28,497 bases of DNA from a virus, in the IMG/VR virus record IMGVR_UViG_3300038441_000350, positions 1-28,497 of that record, one strand, 5' to 3'. Of the stretch, positions 12,286-20,207 are shown in pieces (the stretch's first letter is position 1; each line of letters opens with the position of its first letter). A program made the translations under genes and the position numbers. The notes below the pieces were generated by a model that saw nothing but the letters and a program-made list of their open reading frames with translations, searched no databases and was not told the DNA's origin.

Positions 12286-12870
12286 ATGGACCTGGCTCTT
12301 GTACGCACAGCAAACGGATTGATCGGCGCCACGGAGGCGGATCGTGAGTTGATCCAGAAGATCAAGTTCGGCTCCACAATCCACGGTGATTTCAAGAAGA
12401 TGCGGAACGCGAGGCTCCACGGGAAATTCTTCGCCATGCTCGACTTGGCGTGGTCTTACTGGGAGCCAACCGGCGGTCTTGTGCCTCGCCAGGAGCTGCG
12501 CGGCATCGAAGGGCTGGCCAAGTACTTCGAAGAGCTGAATGGTCGGCCAGGGCAGCTCACGGACGCAGTGCAGGCCTACATCCGAAAGCTTGAGGCCGAT
12601 CGAGCAGTTAGATTTCCTGCCGTGGACAAAAGCCGGGAAGCATTCCGCGAGTTCATCACGATCGATGCCGGACATTACGATTTGGTCAGAACGCCAGACG
12701 GCGTGAAGAAGGTGGCCAAGTCCATATCCTGGGGAAAGATGGACGATCTCGCGTTCTCGGCCCTCTACAAAGACGTGTTTAACGCCTGCTGGCGCCTGGT
12801 GCTGTCCTCGCATTTTGGGACAGAGGATGAAGCCCTGGCAGCAGCAGATCAGATGGGGACCTTTGCATAA
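12286..12870 (+). CDS. DUF1367-family phage protein
   Basis: A 194-aa protein. GATEADRELIQKIKFGSTIH followed by RNARLHGKFFAMLDLAWSYW and EP fits the DUF1367 pattern (L-x-K-I-K-x-G, R-N-x-x-x-H-x-K-x-F-A-L-L, YWEP). Its role is not established; it commonly lies in the recombination or nin-like part of phage genomes, as here between an exonuclease and a Ref-like nuclease. Confidence 0.85.
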   Translation: MDLALVRTANGLIGATEADRELIQKIKFGSTIHGDFKKMRNARLHGKFFAMLDLAWSYWEPTGGLVPRQELRGIEGLAKYFEELNGRPGQLTDAVQAYIRKLEADRAVRFPAVDKSREAFREFITIDAGHYDLVRTPDGVKKVAKSISWGKMDDLAFSALYKDVFNACWRLVLSSHFGTEDEALAAADQMGTFA

Positions 12871-13154
12871 TGAAAACCGCAGAACGGCAACACCTGGGCA
12901 AAGTCGCAGCATTAGGTTGTGTTGCATGCTTTATCCAAGGCACACCTGGGACGCCGGCTGAGATCCATCATCCGCGCGCAGGTACCGGCCTGGGAAAGAA
13001 GGCCAGCCACTACGATGCGATTCCACTTTGCTCGATGCATCACCGTGGAACCGCTGGCCTGTCTGTGCCTAGCATCCACGGATCGAAGAACCGCTTCATC
13101 GAAGAATTCGGCACGGAAGCGGAACTGCTTGAACTGACAAAGACCCTTATTTAA
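12870..13154 (+). CDS. Ref-like HNH nuclease (short form)
   Basis: A 94-aa protein joined to the previous gene by TAATG. It opens LGKVAALGCVAC (C17, C20), then AEIHHPR (H33, H34), then SHYDAIPLCSMHHRG (H47, D49, C54, H57, H58) and ends with a helix. This matches the Ref/HNHc_6 nuclease type related to phage P1 Ref, a RecA-dependent nuclease. P1 Ref has a disordered N-terminal extension that is absent here, as in other short homologues. Likely role: DNA cleavage during recombination or replication intermediates. Confidence 0.85.
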   Translation: MKTAERQHLGKVAALGCVACFIQGTPGTPAEIHHPRAGTGLGKKASHYDAIPLCSMHHRGTAGLSVPSIHGSKNRFIEEFGTEAELLELTKTLI

Positions 13155-13202
13155 AACCCTGGTCCGCGAAGGACTTTTGAAACTCTGACTGGAGATTGAC
13201 CG

Positions 13203-13805
13203 ATGGAAATTGATCTGAGCAAAAGGCCGGAAGGTGCTACGCATTGCAATATCGCGCCATACGATAGCGACAGAACTTATGACTGGATGAAGGCCGACGG
13301 AGCAAATTGGTATTCATTCGATGGTCGCCTATGGATCATGCAATGGAAACCGTTCCCAGATAAGAGAGACACCCTGATAAAGCTTCCTCCGGCTAAGACA
13401 GGGGATGGCGCCGAACAAATCCAAGAAGGCATCGACGACGCGGACGCAGGCCGGCTCAAGCCGCTTTCGGAGGTGAAGGCGAAGTATGTTTGGAATGGCG
13501 AAGGGCTGCCCCCTGAAGGCCCATTGGAATACAAGTCCAACGACGGATGGCGTTTGGGTGAGTGCGTGGCTATCCGGGATGGCTACGCCGTGATCTGGGT
13601 AAATTGCGGAAATCTGTTTGCTGTAAGTGAGCATGCCAAGGGAGCACTTCGCCCAATTAGCACGCCAGAGCAGATCGCGGCGAAAGAGCGGGAGAAGGCA
13701 ATTCAGTATATGCGCGACGAAATTAGCTGGGCGACGCCCAAGCTTGGACCATGCCCAATCGCCATGCTCTACGACGCCGGCTACCGCAAGCAGGTGGAGG
13801 AATGA
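13203..13805 (+). CDS. Hypothetical phage protein
   Basis: A 200-aa protein with GGAG upstream. RPEGATHCNIAPYDSDRTYD to WYSFDGRLWIMQ at the N-terminus resembles the PEGATHW / WY-type segment found in many mosaic phage proteins; EGIDDADAGRLKPLSEVKAK and WRLGECVAIRDGYAVIWVNC follow. These are mosaic building blocks of unknown function. ATGA overlap with the lipoprotein gene. Confidence 0.75.
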   Translation: MEIDLSKRPEGATHCNIAPYDSDRTYDWMKADGANWYSFDGRLWIMQWKPFPDKRDTLIKLPPAKTGDGAEQIQEGIDDADAGRLKPLSEVKAKYVWNGEGLPPEGPLEYKSNDGWRLGECVAIRDGYAVIWVNCGNLFAVSEHAKGALRPISTPEQIAAKEREKAIQYMRDEISWATPKLGPCPIAMLYDAGYRKQVEE

Positions 13806-14056
13806 AACGGGTTGCGGCGTTGGTCACCATTTCAATTGCCTTGAGTGGATGCCTGAAAGAGCCGGAGACATCGATAAAGGCTGGCTCTGATTTTCTGGTT
13901 GAGCGACTTTTCACAGTGGACGGCTGTACCTTCTACCGATTCAAAGACGGATCTTATCGGTATTTTACGAACTGTTCTGGATCGACAAGCTGGGAAGAGT
14001 CTGGAGGGAAGAGCAACCTTTCGAAACTTACTGGCGTGCAGGGTGGAAAGCCATGA
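13802..14056 (+). CDS. Small lipoprotein (DUF4884-like)
   Basis: An 84-aa protein. MKRVAALVTISIALSGC is a type II signal sequence with lipobox LSGC and modified cysteine C17. The mature part (LFTVDGCTFYRFKDGSYRYF, TNCSGSTSWEE) has two further cysteines and matches DUF4884-type small phage lipoproteins as I recall them. It would sit in the inner or outer membrane of the infected cell or lysogen. Function unknown; superinfection exclusion is a possibility with no direct evidence here. Confidence 0.75.
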   Translation: MKRVAALVTISIALSGCLKEPETSIKAGSDFLVERLFTVDGCTFYRFKDGSYRYFTNCSGSTSWEESGGKSNLSKLTGVQGGKP

Positions 14057-14229
14057 AAGGAAAACTCCAAGCCGGCGCGCCGGAGCTGCATTACCAATGC
14101 GACGTATGCAAGAGCCCACGGAGCCATGGAAACCATCGGCGATGCAGCAGGATCAGGCAGAGGCAACACGCCGACCGGGTGCGCGATGATGAGTACGACA
14201 AGTCGCTGATGTTCGATAAGAAGGAATGA
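14053..14229 (+). CDS. Small Cys/His-rich basic protein
   Basis: A 58-aa protein starting in the ATGA overlap with the lipoprotein gene. YQCDVCKSPRSHGNHRRC has three cysteines and two histidines, a possible zinc site, followed by a basic helix (SRIRQRQHADRVRDDEYD). It is the last gene before a strong terminator. No function assigned. Confidence 0.65.
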   Translation: MKGKLQAGAPELHYQCDVCKSPRSHGNHRRCSRIRQRQHADRVRDDEYDKSLMFDKKE

Positions 14230-14231
14230 AG

Positions 14232-14256
14232 AAAGGGACCGCAATGGTCCCTTTTT
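14232..14256. terminator. Bidirectional terminator between convergent operons
   Basis: AAAGGGACC (14232-14240) pairs perfectly with GGTCCCTTT (14246-14254) around GCAAT. The plus-strand side ends in TTTTT and the minus-strand side in TTTCTTC. It lies between the stop of the last plus gene and the stop of the last minus late gene. Confidence 0.85.
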
Positions 14257-14257
14257 G

Positions 14258-15544
14258 TTACAGCAGGATTTCTTGCGCGGCGCGGAAGGAATACGTCGGG
14301 GATCCGCTCACGTTGACGGTGCGCAGTCGAGCGTAATAGCCGGCGGGGATCATGCCGGACAACTGAACGGTTTGCGGTTGAACGCCTTGGATGGCAACTG
14401 CAAGGGTGTAGGTCTGTCCGGTGCCGGCGATACCAACGGTCTGCACGTTCGCGGTGAACCCTGAGTCGCTGGCGATCTCCAGAATGATGTCGCAGGCCTG
14501 CCCGCCAGCGATGTTCGCGGTGATGGTGCATTGCACGCTGTAGATGCCAAGTGCGTCACGGCTTGAGCTGACTTGGAAGCCGGTGTTCAGGGTGCGAGTG
14601 GCAGACGCCTGGGAGCGAGGCGTACCGGAGAACACGCGGCCTTGGGAGTCTGTGGTGACGGTCGAATAAGTGCTTGGCGATCCCACGTTGGGCAGACTGA
14701 TCGTGCCGCTGGTGGTGATCGTGCCGCCGCTGAGGCCGGTGCCCGCCGTGACGCTGGTAACGGTGCCAGTCCCTGCCGCGTAGTTCGGAACGTTGAGCAC
14801 GCCCGTCGAATTGTTGTAGGTGGCTGCTCCGCTGGTGCCGGTGGTGGTCAGCGATATGGCCGTGCGTGCGCCGGAAGCGCTGACGAATGCGGAAGGGTTG
14901 GCCGAGCTGTAGGGCGTGAAGCCGAGAGCGCCCGTGACCTGGCTGCTGGTGATGGCGGTAAGGAAGCCTGATGGGTTGCCCGACAACGGATACGCATCGG
15001 TGATACCAAATCCCGAAAGGGTGGTGGGCTTGTTCAGGATTTGGCTAAGTCCCGCCGAGGCCGACCAGTCGCTGTTTACCTGGGGCGCCGGGATGACTGG
15101 CTCGTCGATGAGATCGGAATATGACCCTGATGTCGCGACAGCAGCCAGTGCAGGCTTGTTGAGGATCTCTGCCATACCTGACACGGCATTCCAATCTGCG
15201 TTGACCTGGCCAGCTCCAGAGGGCTTGTTGATCAGGTCGTTATAATCCCCTGTGAGTGCGACCGTCGCGAAGATCGGTCGATTGGTCACGTTCGACCAGT
15301 CCGAGGCCGAAGCCACAGTTTTGGTGTTGTCGTCGATCATGAACGAGTTATTCAGCGTGTACAGGACGGGGAGCCCGGTTTGTCGCTGAGTGATCAGGAC
15401 GCCGGTAGAGCCGATGCCAGGGCTGGCCACCTGACGGAGGATGGTCGCGGTGTCCGCGATGTTGCGCTGATTGAGAAGAAGGTCGAAAGGCGTAGCAAAG
15501 GACAGCGACGGCAATAGAGCCAGCGCGACAAGTAAGCGTCTCAT
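14258..15544 (-). CDS. Tail-fibre-like protein with N-terminal signal peptide
   Basis: A 428-aa protein; the ATG at 15544 has CGGAG upstream. Residues 1-17 (MRRLLVALALLPSLSFA) look like a Sec signal peptide with an SFA cleavage site. Residues about 70-170 have tail-fibre repeats of the form DW-(S/N)-x-V, then P-x-x-A-x-V-A-x-(S/T)-G-x-Y-x-D-L-I-(N/D)-x-P, then ILNKP, GFGITDAYPLSGNPSGFLTA. A Gly/Ser/Thr-rich part follows (TGTVTSVTAGTGLSGGTITT). The last 100 residues form a beta-rich tip. It ends the late operon. The signal-like start is odd for a virion protein and could instead be a hydrophobic anchor. Confidence 0.75.
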   Translation of the reverse strand: MRRLLVALALLPSLSFATPFDLLLNQRNIADTATILRQVASPGIGSTGVLITQRQTGLPVLYTLNNSFMIDDNTKTVASASDWSNVTNRPIFATVALTGDYNDLINKPSGAGQVNADWNAVSGMAEILNKPALAAVATSGSYSDLIDEPVIPAPQVNSDWSASAGLSQILNKPTTLSGFGITDAYPLSGNPSGFLTAITSSQVTGALGFTPYSSANPSAFVSASGARTAISLTTTGTSGAATYNNSTGVLNVPNYAAGTGTVTSVTAGTGLSGGTITTSGTISLPNVGSPSTYSTVTTDSQGRVFSGTPRSQASATRTLNTGFQVSSSRDALGIYSVQCTITANIAGGQACDIILEIASDSGFTANVQTVGIAGTGQTYTLAVAIQGVQPQTVQLSGMIPAGYYARLRTVNVSGSPTYSFRAAQEILL

Positions 15545-15614
15545 GGGGAATCTCCGACTGATGGGGAAGGGCGCATTGGAGCGCCAGGGCATCGGAGAGC
15601 GAGTTTCTAAAATG

Positions 15615-15653
15615 GCCGGCGCGCCATATCGGTTTGATGATAGGCGCGCCGGC
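15615..15653 (-). terminator. GC-rich inverted repeat, possible terminator
   Basis: An 11-bp perfect stem (GCCGGCGCGCC at 15615-15625, GGCGCGCCGGC at 15643-15653) with a 17-nt loop lies 3' of the chaperone gene. On the minus strand it is followed by CATTTTAG, only a weak T tract. Each arm contains GGCGCGCC. It may reduce transcription into the terminal fibre gene. Confidence 0.5.
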
Positions 15654-15690
15654 TCTATGGGGCTAAGCGATCAATGTCGCCGAATGTTTC

Positions 15691-16077
15691 CTACTCTGGC
15701 CGCTTCGGTCGCATGGACTCGTCGAGGTAGCCGTCAACTCCAGCAACCCAGTGGCGCACGCTTTTGCGATAAGCCCGCCATTGTTCGAGCGTGCCTGGCG
15801 CGCGATCCTCATCGCCATCCTCGAAGCGATGGATCTGGCTTGTGCTTTCCTCCAATTCCGCGCGGCGCCACGCCTGTTCCGCCGCATTCTTCTCTTCGAA
15901 GATGTACCGCGATGACCAGACATCCCAGGCCTCAAGAACCTCTTCCCACGTCGGCTTCGGTCGTGGGTCATTCCAGGTCAGCAGGTCGAAGCTTTCCCGG
16001 GTGTTGGCGGTGGTGCTGCCGCCATATTCCGCCGCAGGAACGGCCTCACCAATCGCCACTGCAAGATCAAGATCCAT
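15691..16077 (-). CDS. Tail-fibre assembly chaperone candidate
   Basis: A 128-aa protein; the ATG at 16077 has GGAGAG upstream and follows the fibre stop by two bases. It is acidic, with WNDPRPKPTWEEVLEAWDVW and a C-terminal TLEQWRAYRKSVRHW, which resembles the W-R-x-Y-R-x-x-L/V motif of phage tail assembly chaperones. Its place directly after a fibre gene fits. The match is by motif only. Confidence 0.65.
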   Translation of the reverse strand: MDLDLAVAIGEAVPAAEYGGSTTANTRESFDLLTWNDPRPKPTWEEVLEAWDVWSSRYIFEEKNAAEQAWRRAELEESTSQIHRFEDGDEDRAPGTLEQWRAYRKSVRHWVAGVDGYLDESMRPKRPE

Positions 16078-16079
16078 AG

Positions 16080-17462
16080 TCAAACTCTCCGGAATGTGAT
16101 GCGAGAATAGATTTCAGACGTTCCGAGGCTGGCCGCCAAGCCAAGCCCATCGGTCAGTCGCGTAACCGCCGAGCGGATTTGCAGCTCAAGCACAGAGGTC
16201 GCGGCGAGCGTGAACTTCCTGTTCATGACCAAAATAGGCGTAGCCAGTGTGCCAGTGCCGAGCCCTACCGCGTTGACGCCCTCAAAAACGGTTGTGCCGG
16301 CAGTGATGTTTTGCAGTCGAATGCGTGCATCCCCTGCGAAGAACAGGGCCGTGGAGATATCCGCGATATAGGTCCCAGCCGGAAGCGTGACCTGGTTGGC
16401 CGACAGAGAGGCGCCCGGGATTTCGTTGATCTCGATCGTATTCAGGTCTCGGGTTCGGAATGCCCCCAAGGTGATGCCGCCGCCTGCCGTGCCGTTTGGC
16501 TTCGAATCGATCACCGAGAGGTATCCGGAGTTCAGGCCGAAGAACGCCTGACCACCTTGGCCTTGGATCTTGCTCGGCGGACTCGTCCAAGTACCTGCCG
16601 CTGGCTGCGTGGATTGAACCATTCCCATAACGCGGTATGGGACGCCAGCCCGGGCAGACTGGGAGTAGAAGACCTGGGCCGATGTTGACGCCGCAGAAAT
16701 AGCCTGCGTGCTGATCAGGGTGGTTTCATCGAGGACTGCCCCACCGGCCAAGTTGATCATAGCCAGCTCTACGGTGCCTGCGTTATCAATGGCTATGATC
16801 GCGATCTGGCTTTGAACGCCGCTGACGGTACCCAGGGTGGCGCCGATCGGGGCAACCAATGAGACCGAGGCCGTCATGGTCCGGCTGTTGATCGTGGCGT
16901 TAGAAAGCGATGGCGACCGGAAGTCAATAACCACCGGGTCCAGTGCAACCGTCAATGCGTTACCAGAAACTGCCGCGCTCACCGGGCGGATCTGCGACAA
17001 CGGCGTAGCGGGCTTGCGTTGGAGCTCAAGCCAATCATTCGCCGAGTCATAGATAACCGTGATGCGACCAAAGATATCGCCAGCCGAAGGGTCAATGCCG
17101 CCACGGTACTTGATGTTCTTTACGCCAAGACCCTGGAAGTTCGCCGTGGATGCTCCCGTGTTGGCATTCGCCGTCACGAACCCGAGGACGATCCCGTTCT
17201 GGTAGGAGTTCGGCTGATTGGTGTTCGATTGCGGGATCAGGATGTAGGCGTTCGCCGCAGAGCCGCCGCCAGTGTTGTCCACATAGAAATACGTGCTGTC
17301 GGCCACTTGAGCCTCGGACGCCACGGTAAAGCCGCCAGGCGTCACCCCGTCATGCACGACAATGGTGTTCTTATCGGTGTCCACCGTCACTTCGCGCTGA
17401 GCGCCCGTGAACAGCAGGGTTTCGGCGGTGGTGCCGCCCCGAAGTTGCATTTGAGTGGACAT
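16080..17462 (-). CDS. Tail fibre / receptor-binding protein candidate
   Basis: A 460-aa protein. Residues 5-45 (MQLRGGTTAETLLFTGAQRE, VTVDTDKNTIVVHDGVTPGG) match the short N-terminal beta-domain of Mtd-type and related tail proteins that attaches to the virion. The middle (about 60-330) is beta-rich with SYQNGIVLGFVTANANTG and a long VSLVAPIGATLG part. The last 115 residues (LSANQVTLPAGTYIADISTA, VLELQIRSAVTR) look like a TNF/C1q-type trimeric tip as in many fibre ends. TAATG joins it to the tailspike adapter gene. Confidence 0.75.
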   Translation of the reverse strand: MSTQMQLRGGTTAETLLFTGAQREVTVDTDKNTIVVHDGVTPGGFTVASEAQVADSTYFYVDNTGGGSAANAYILIPQSNTNQPNSYQNGIVLGFVTANANTGASTANFQGLGVKNIKYRGGIDPSAGDIFGRITVIYDSANDWLELQRKPATPLSQIRPVSAAVSGNALTVALDPVVIDFRSPSLSNATINSRTMTASVSLVAPIGATLGTVSGVQSQIAIIAIDNAGTVELAMINLAGGAVLDETTLISTQAISAASTSAQVFYSQSARAGVPYRVMGMVQSTQPAAGTWTSPPSKIQGQGGQAFFGLNSGYLSVIDSKPNGTAGGGITLGAFRTRDLNTIEINEIPGASLSANQVTLPAGTYIADISTALFFAGDARIRLQNITAGTTVFEGVNAVGLGTGTLATPILVMNRKFTLAATSVLELQIRSAVTRLTDGLGLAASLGTSEIYSRITFRRV

Positions 17463-18022
17463 TACAATACCCCCAGGTCAATAACAGCAGTGCTGTAGTC
17501 CGCCAGATCGAAGCGATCGACGGGAATGTTTTCGAAGTTGAAAGGCGCAACCCCAAGAAAGCCGTAATCCATGACTGTCGGATGAGCGTTGTAGTAGTCG
17601 ATGGCTTGCGTATTGGGGTCAAAGAGGTTCTTGTTGATGAACCGGTTAGGCATCGTGAACGTCAGAGGGATGGCCTGAGTGCGGACGATTGTCGTCGGGC
17701 GAACGCCGCCCACCAAGCTTGGCGCGTAATAGACTTGTGCGCCCGAGGCGTCGAGAACCTTAATCGAATACTCGCCGTCAACAATGAGCTGAACAGGAGA
17801 TCCATTCAGCATTGGCACGCCGCCAGCGCCGGTCCTGATCGGCTGCGCAATGGCGACCGTGGCGCCGGATTCCTGAACCGCTCGAACAACAAGGCGGTTG
17901 CTTGCGATCTGTGGGTCAGTATCAGGATCGCCTACGTATATGAACCCATTGAATACGGGGCGCCCCCTTGTCGGGTCCGGATAGTAGGTATACGGTGGCT
18001 TTACCTCGTTTGTATCTGCCAT
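17462..18022 (-). CDS. P22 tailspike head-binding domain (adapter)
   Basis: A 186-aa protein; the ATG at 18022 has AAGGTG upstream. Residues about 20-120 (FNGFIYVGDPDTDPQIASNR, VVRAVQESGATVAIAQPIRT, AGGVPMLNGSPVQL, YSIKVLDASGAQVYYAPSL) align well with the N-terminal head-binding domain of the P22 tailspike, which docks on gp4/gp10 at the neck. The P22 tailspike continues for over 500 residues of beta-helix; this protein stops after about 65 more residues (LFDPNTQAIDYYNAHPTVMD). I infer an adapter that carries the separate fibre encoded next. Confidence 0.85.
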   Translation of the reverse strand: MADTNEVKPPYTYYPDPTRGRPVFNGFIYVGDPDTDPQIASNRLVVRAVQESGATVAIAQPIRTGAGGVPMLNGSPVQLIVDGEYSIKVLDASGAQVYYAPSLVGGVRPTTIVRTQAIPLTFTMPNRFINKNLFDPNTQAIDYYNAHPTVMDYGFLGVAPFNFENIPVDRFDLADYSTAVIDLGVL

Positions 18023-18058
18023 GTCTTTCACCTTTTTGGTTTGATTTGCGGTGACATT

Positions 18059-18208
18059 ATGATCGAACTCGCTGTTTCACTTTTCCTTACTGTTGCTGTC
18101 CTCCAGATTCTTGAGCGCGTGCTGATTGAGCACCGGCATTCAGTTGCCGAGCAAGCTGCAAAGCAAGCCGCTTCGACGCCTCAGACTTCGGCGAAGATCC
18201 AATCCTGA
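18059..18208 (+). CDS. Antisense small membrane ORF candidate
   Basis: A 49-aa frame on the strand opposite to the late operon begins at 18059 in a 64-bp gap and overlaps the 3' end of the ejection-protein gene. The first 22 residues (MIELAVSLFLTVAVLQILER) read as a membrane helix followed by a charged helical tail. No good ribosome-binding site is seen. In P22 the same slot holds the sieA/immI genes, which makes a small membrane protein interesting but not established. Confidence 0.25.
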   Translation: MIELAVSLFLTVAVLQILERVLIEHRHSVAEQAAKQAASTPQTSAKIQS

Positions 18209-20207
18209 TCATTGCATTGCGCACTACCGGGCTTTCATAGGCCCGGGCCAGCGCGCCGACCGAAGCGCCAGCCGCCAGTGTCGCACCGAAGTCACCAATC
18301 AACGATCCAGCAGCAGCAGCCCCAATCGGCGCGTAGAGCTGTTGACCGGTGGCCGTCTGAACTCCCGCTTCCCCGGCGCGCTTGGTGGCCGCCAATACCT
18401 GCTTGAGCCCTTCCAACTGCTTGCGTTCAGCACCCTTGAACAGGATCCCAGTCTGCGACTCCATGCGGCGCAGTTCTGCGATGAACTTCTCCGGTGATGG
18501 GTTATCCAGGCCGCCAGCCTTTGTGAGCGCCCGCTGAATGACCGTCGCCCGGGCAGCCTCGCGACCACTGCTGTCGAGTGAGTCATACAGGCTCTTCACT
18601 TCGCTGCGTTTATTGCTGAACAGCAGGTTTTCGGCCACTTCAGGCGTCAAATCACCCTTGTCGAGAACGGACTTGAGCCGGGTCCGGGTCATCTTCTCGG
18701 CTTGGCCCCGGTAGATCGAGTCCGCCGACTTAAGCCTGGCCAGGTCACGCGGGCTCAGCGCGGCGGTGGCCGCCTCTTCCATGTCTCCGCTCAGTGCCGA
18801 GTAAACCCGGTTCATCAGCGACTTGGCGCGGGTCGGTAACTGGCTCCGGCCCTGGTTGTCGTAGGAATTGACCACCTCGCGCAACGCGGTGCGGTTCTCC
18901 TTGAGCGTGCTGTATGTCTGATCGGCGGCGCCGAGCGTGTCCTTGAACTGCTGGAGTTCCTGCACGGCCTCCTTGCTAGATACCACGCCGGGCTTGGACA
19001 GCTCAGCAATCGCATCATCGATCGCCTGGACGGTCTTCGGATATGGCGCCGGTCCCAGGCTGTCAACCATCGGCAGAAGTTCCTCATACCGCTTTCCAGC
19101 GGCCTGCATGACCTTAGACTTCTGCGCCTTCAACCCAGCGATGACCTGATCAGGCTTTGGCGCCGGGTATTGTTCGCCCAGTTCTTGGATGGCGCGCTGC
19201 CGGGCTTCCTGCTGAGTGGCGCGCAGACCACCGGTCCCGGCCAGCGGGATTCGCTCGCCGAGTGTCTGCGCCGACTTACCGACGAATGTGGACGGCGGCG
19301 CGATGTCGCTGGTCATGAGCGGGATGTTGGCCGACTTCGCAGCCTGCACGATCTCTGATTGAGCCGCTGGCGCTCCACGCATCACCTGAACGCCGCGCTT
19401 GGCCGCATCCATCACTGCGCCACCGGCACCCATGGCCAGCGGCAGCGCTGCACCAGTCGCACCAGCAAGCGCGACCTCGTTCGGGTCAAAGTCGCCGCCT
19501 GCCGCCGCCTGCCCACCCTCTATCAGGGCCTGGGTCGCCGCCGATGTTCCGCCGAGAACCGCTGCCTGCTTGAGCGCGCCACCGCCAATTGCCGATGCCG
19601 CGCCACCGGTGGGAGCGAACGCCGCGCCGATTCCGACAGTTTGCAGTGCGTCCATGCCGCTGGTGCCTGGCTTGTTGATCATTGCTCTGGCGCCGGTGGC
19701 GTTGTTTGCCGCGATCAGATTTCCCTTTTCGTCTTGCTGGATGCCGATTTCTGGAGAAAGCGCTTTCAGCGTCTGCGCGATCTCTTGCGGGTCGGTCATC
19801 GTGACCAGTGCGGCAGTAACAGCCGCGGCTTTGCCAGCAGGAATATCCAGGCTGGCCAGCAGCCCGGAGTTCTGCAGCTCTGGCAACTCCTGCGTCGCCC
19901 GTGTCTGACGATCGTTGCCGGTGATCATGTTGCCGATGCTGTCGAGCATCCCTGGTTCTTCTGATTCGGCCTCTGCCGCTGGCGCAGGAGCATTCGCAGG
20001 AGACTCAGTGTTGACCGTGTCCGCCGACGCCTCCGGCATCATGGCTTGTCCATCCGACGCTGGAGCGCCATCCGGAGCCGGCGCTTGTCGCTGGGCATAA
20101 AGCTTCTTGGCCTGGGCGATGACCTGATCCTGGCTTGCACCAGCAGGGCCGCGCAGGGTTATGACCTGGCCGTCGGGCGCTTTCACTTTGTATTCTTGAG
20201 TGGCCAT
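18087..20207 (-). CDS. Ejection (DNA transfer) protein, gp16-position
   Basis: A 706-aa protein. The N-terminus YKVKAPDGQVITLRGPAGAS then QDQVIAQAKKLYAQ is a small module seen at the start of other phage virion proteins. A Pro/Ala linker and a hydrophobic Gly/Ala-rich part (about 190-280, VGIGAAFAPTGGAASAIGGG) precede a long helical C-terminal half. P22 gp16 is 609 aa and lies at the same place, last of three ejection genes before the tailspike. I infer an injected protein that forms the conduit through the envelope. TAATG joins it to the previous gene. Confidence 0.75.
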   Translation of the reverse strand: MATQEYKVKAPDGQVITLRGPAGASQDQVIAQAKKLYAQRQAPAPDGAPASDGQAMMPEASADTVNTESPANAPAPAAEAESEEPGMLDSIGNMITGNDRQTRATQELPELQNSGLLASLDIPAGKAAAVTAALVTMTDPQEIAQTLKALSPEIGIQQDEKGNLIAANNATGARAMINKPGTSGMDALQTVGIGAAFAPTGGAASAIGGGALKQAAVLGGTSAATQALIEGGQAAAGGDFDPNEVALAGATGAALPLAMGAGGAVMDAAKRGVQVMRGAPAAQSEIVQAAKSANIPLMTSDIAPPSTFVGKSAQTLGERIPLAGTGGLRATQQEARQRAIQELGEQYPAPKPDQVIAGLKAQKSKVMQAAGKRYEELLPMVDSLGPAPYPKTVQAIDDAIAELSKPGVVSSKEAVQELQQFKDTLGAADQTYSTLKENRTALREVVNSYDNQGRSQLPTRAKSLMNRVYSALSGDMEEAATAALSPRDLARLKSADSIYRGQAEKMTRTRLKSVLDKGDLTPEVAENLLFSNKRSEVKSLYDSLDSSGREAARATVIQRALTKAGGLDNPSPEKFIAELRRMESQTGILFKGAERKQLEGLKQVLAATKRAGEAGVQTATGQQLYAPIGAAAAGSLIGDFGATLAAGASVGALARAYESPVVRNAMIRIGSSPKSEASKRLALQLARQLNAGAQSARAQESGGQQQ

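Noticed and set aside
11959-12927. A 322-codon minus-strand frame
   Set aside because: It lies opposite the YqaJ-type exonuclease and DUF1367 genes, whose motifs are clear; no minus-strand promoter or neighbour exists there.
14573-14971. Plus-strand frames opposite the terminal fibre gene
   Set aside because: The Gly/Ser/Thr repeats of the fibre gene create them; no promoter or start site.
16080-17462. Diversity-generating retroelement, suggested by an Mtd-type N-terminal module
   Set aside because: No reverse transcriptase gene, no template/variable repeat pair and no C-type lectin end are visible; the C-terminus looks TNF/C1q-like instead.
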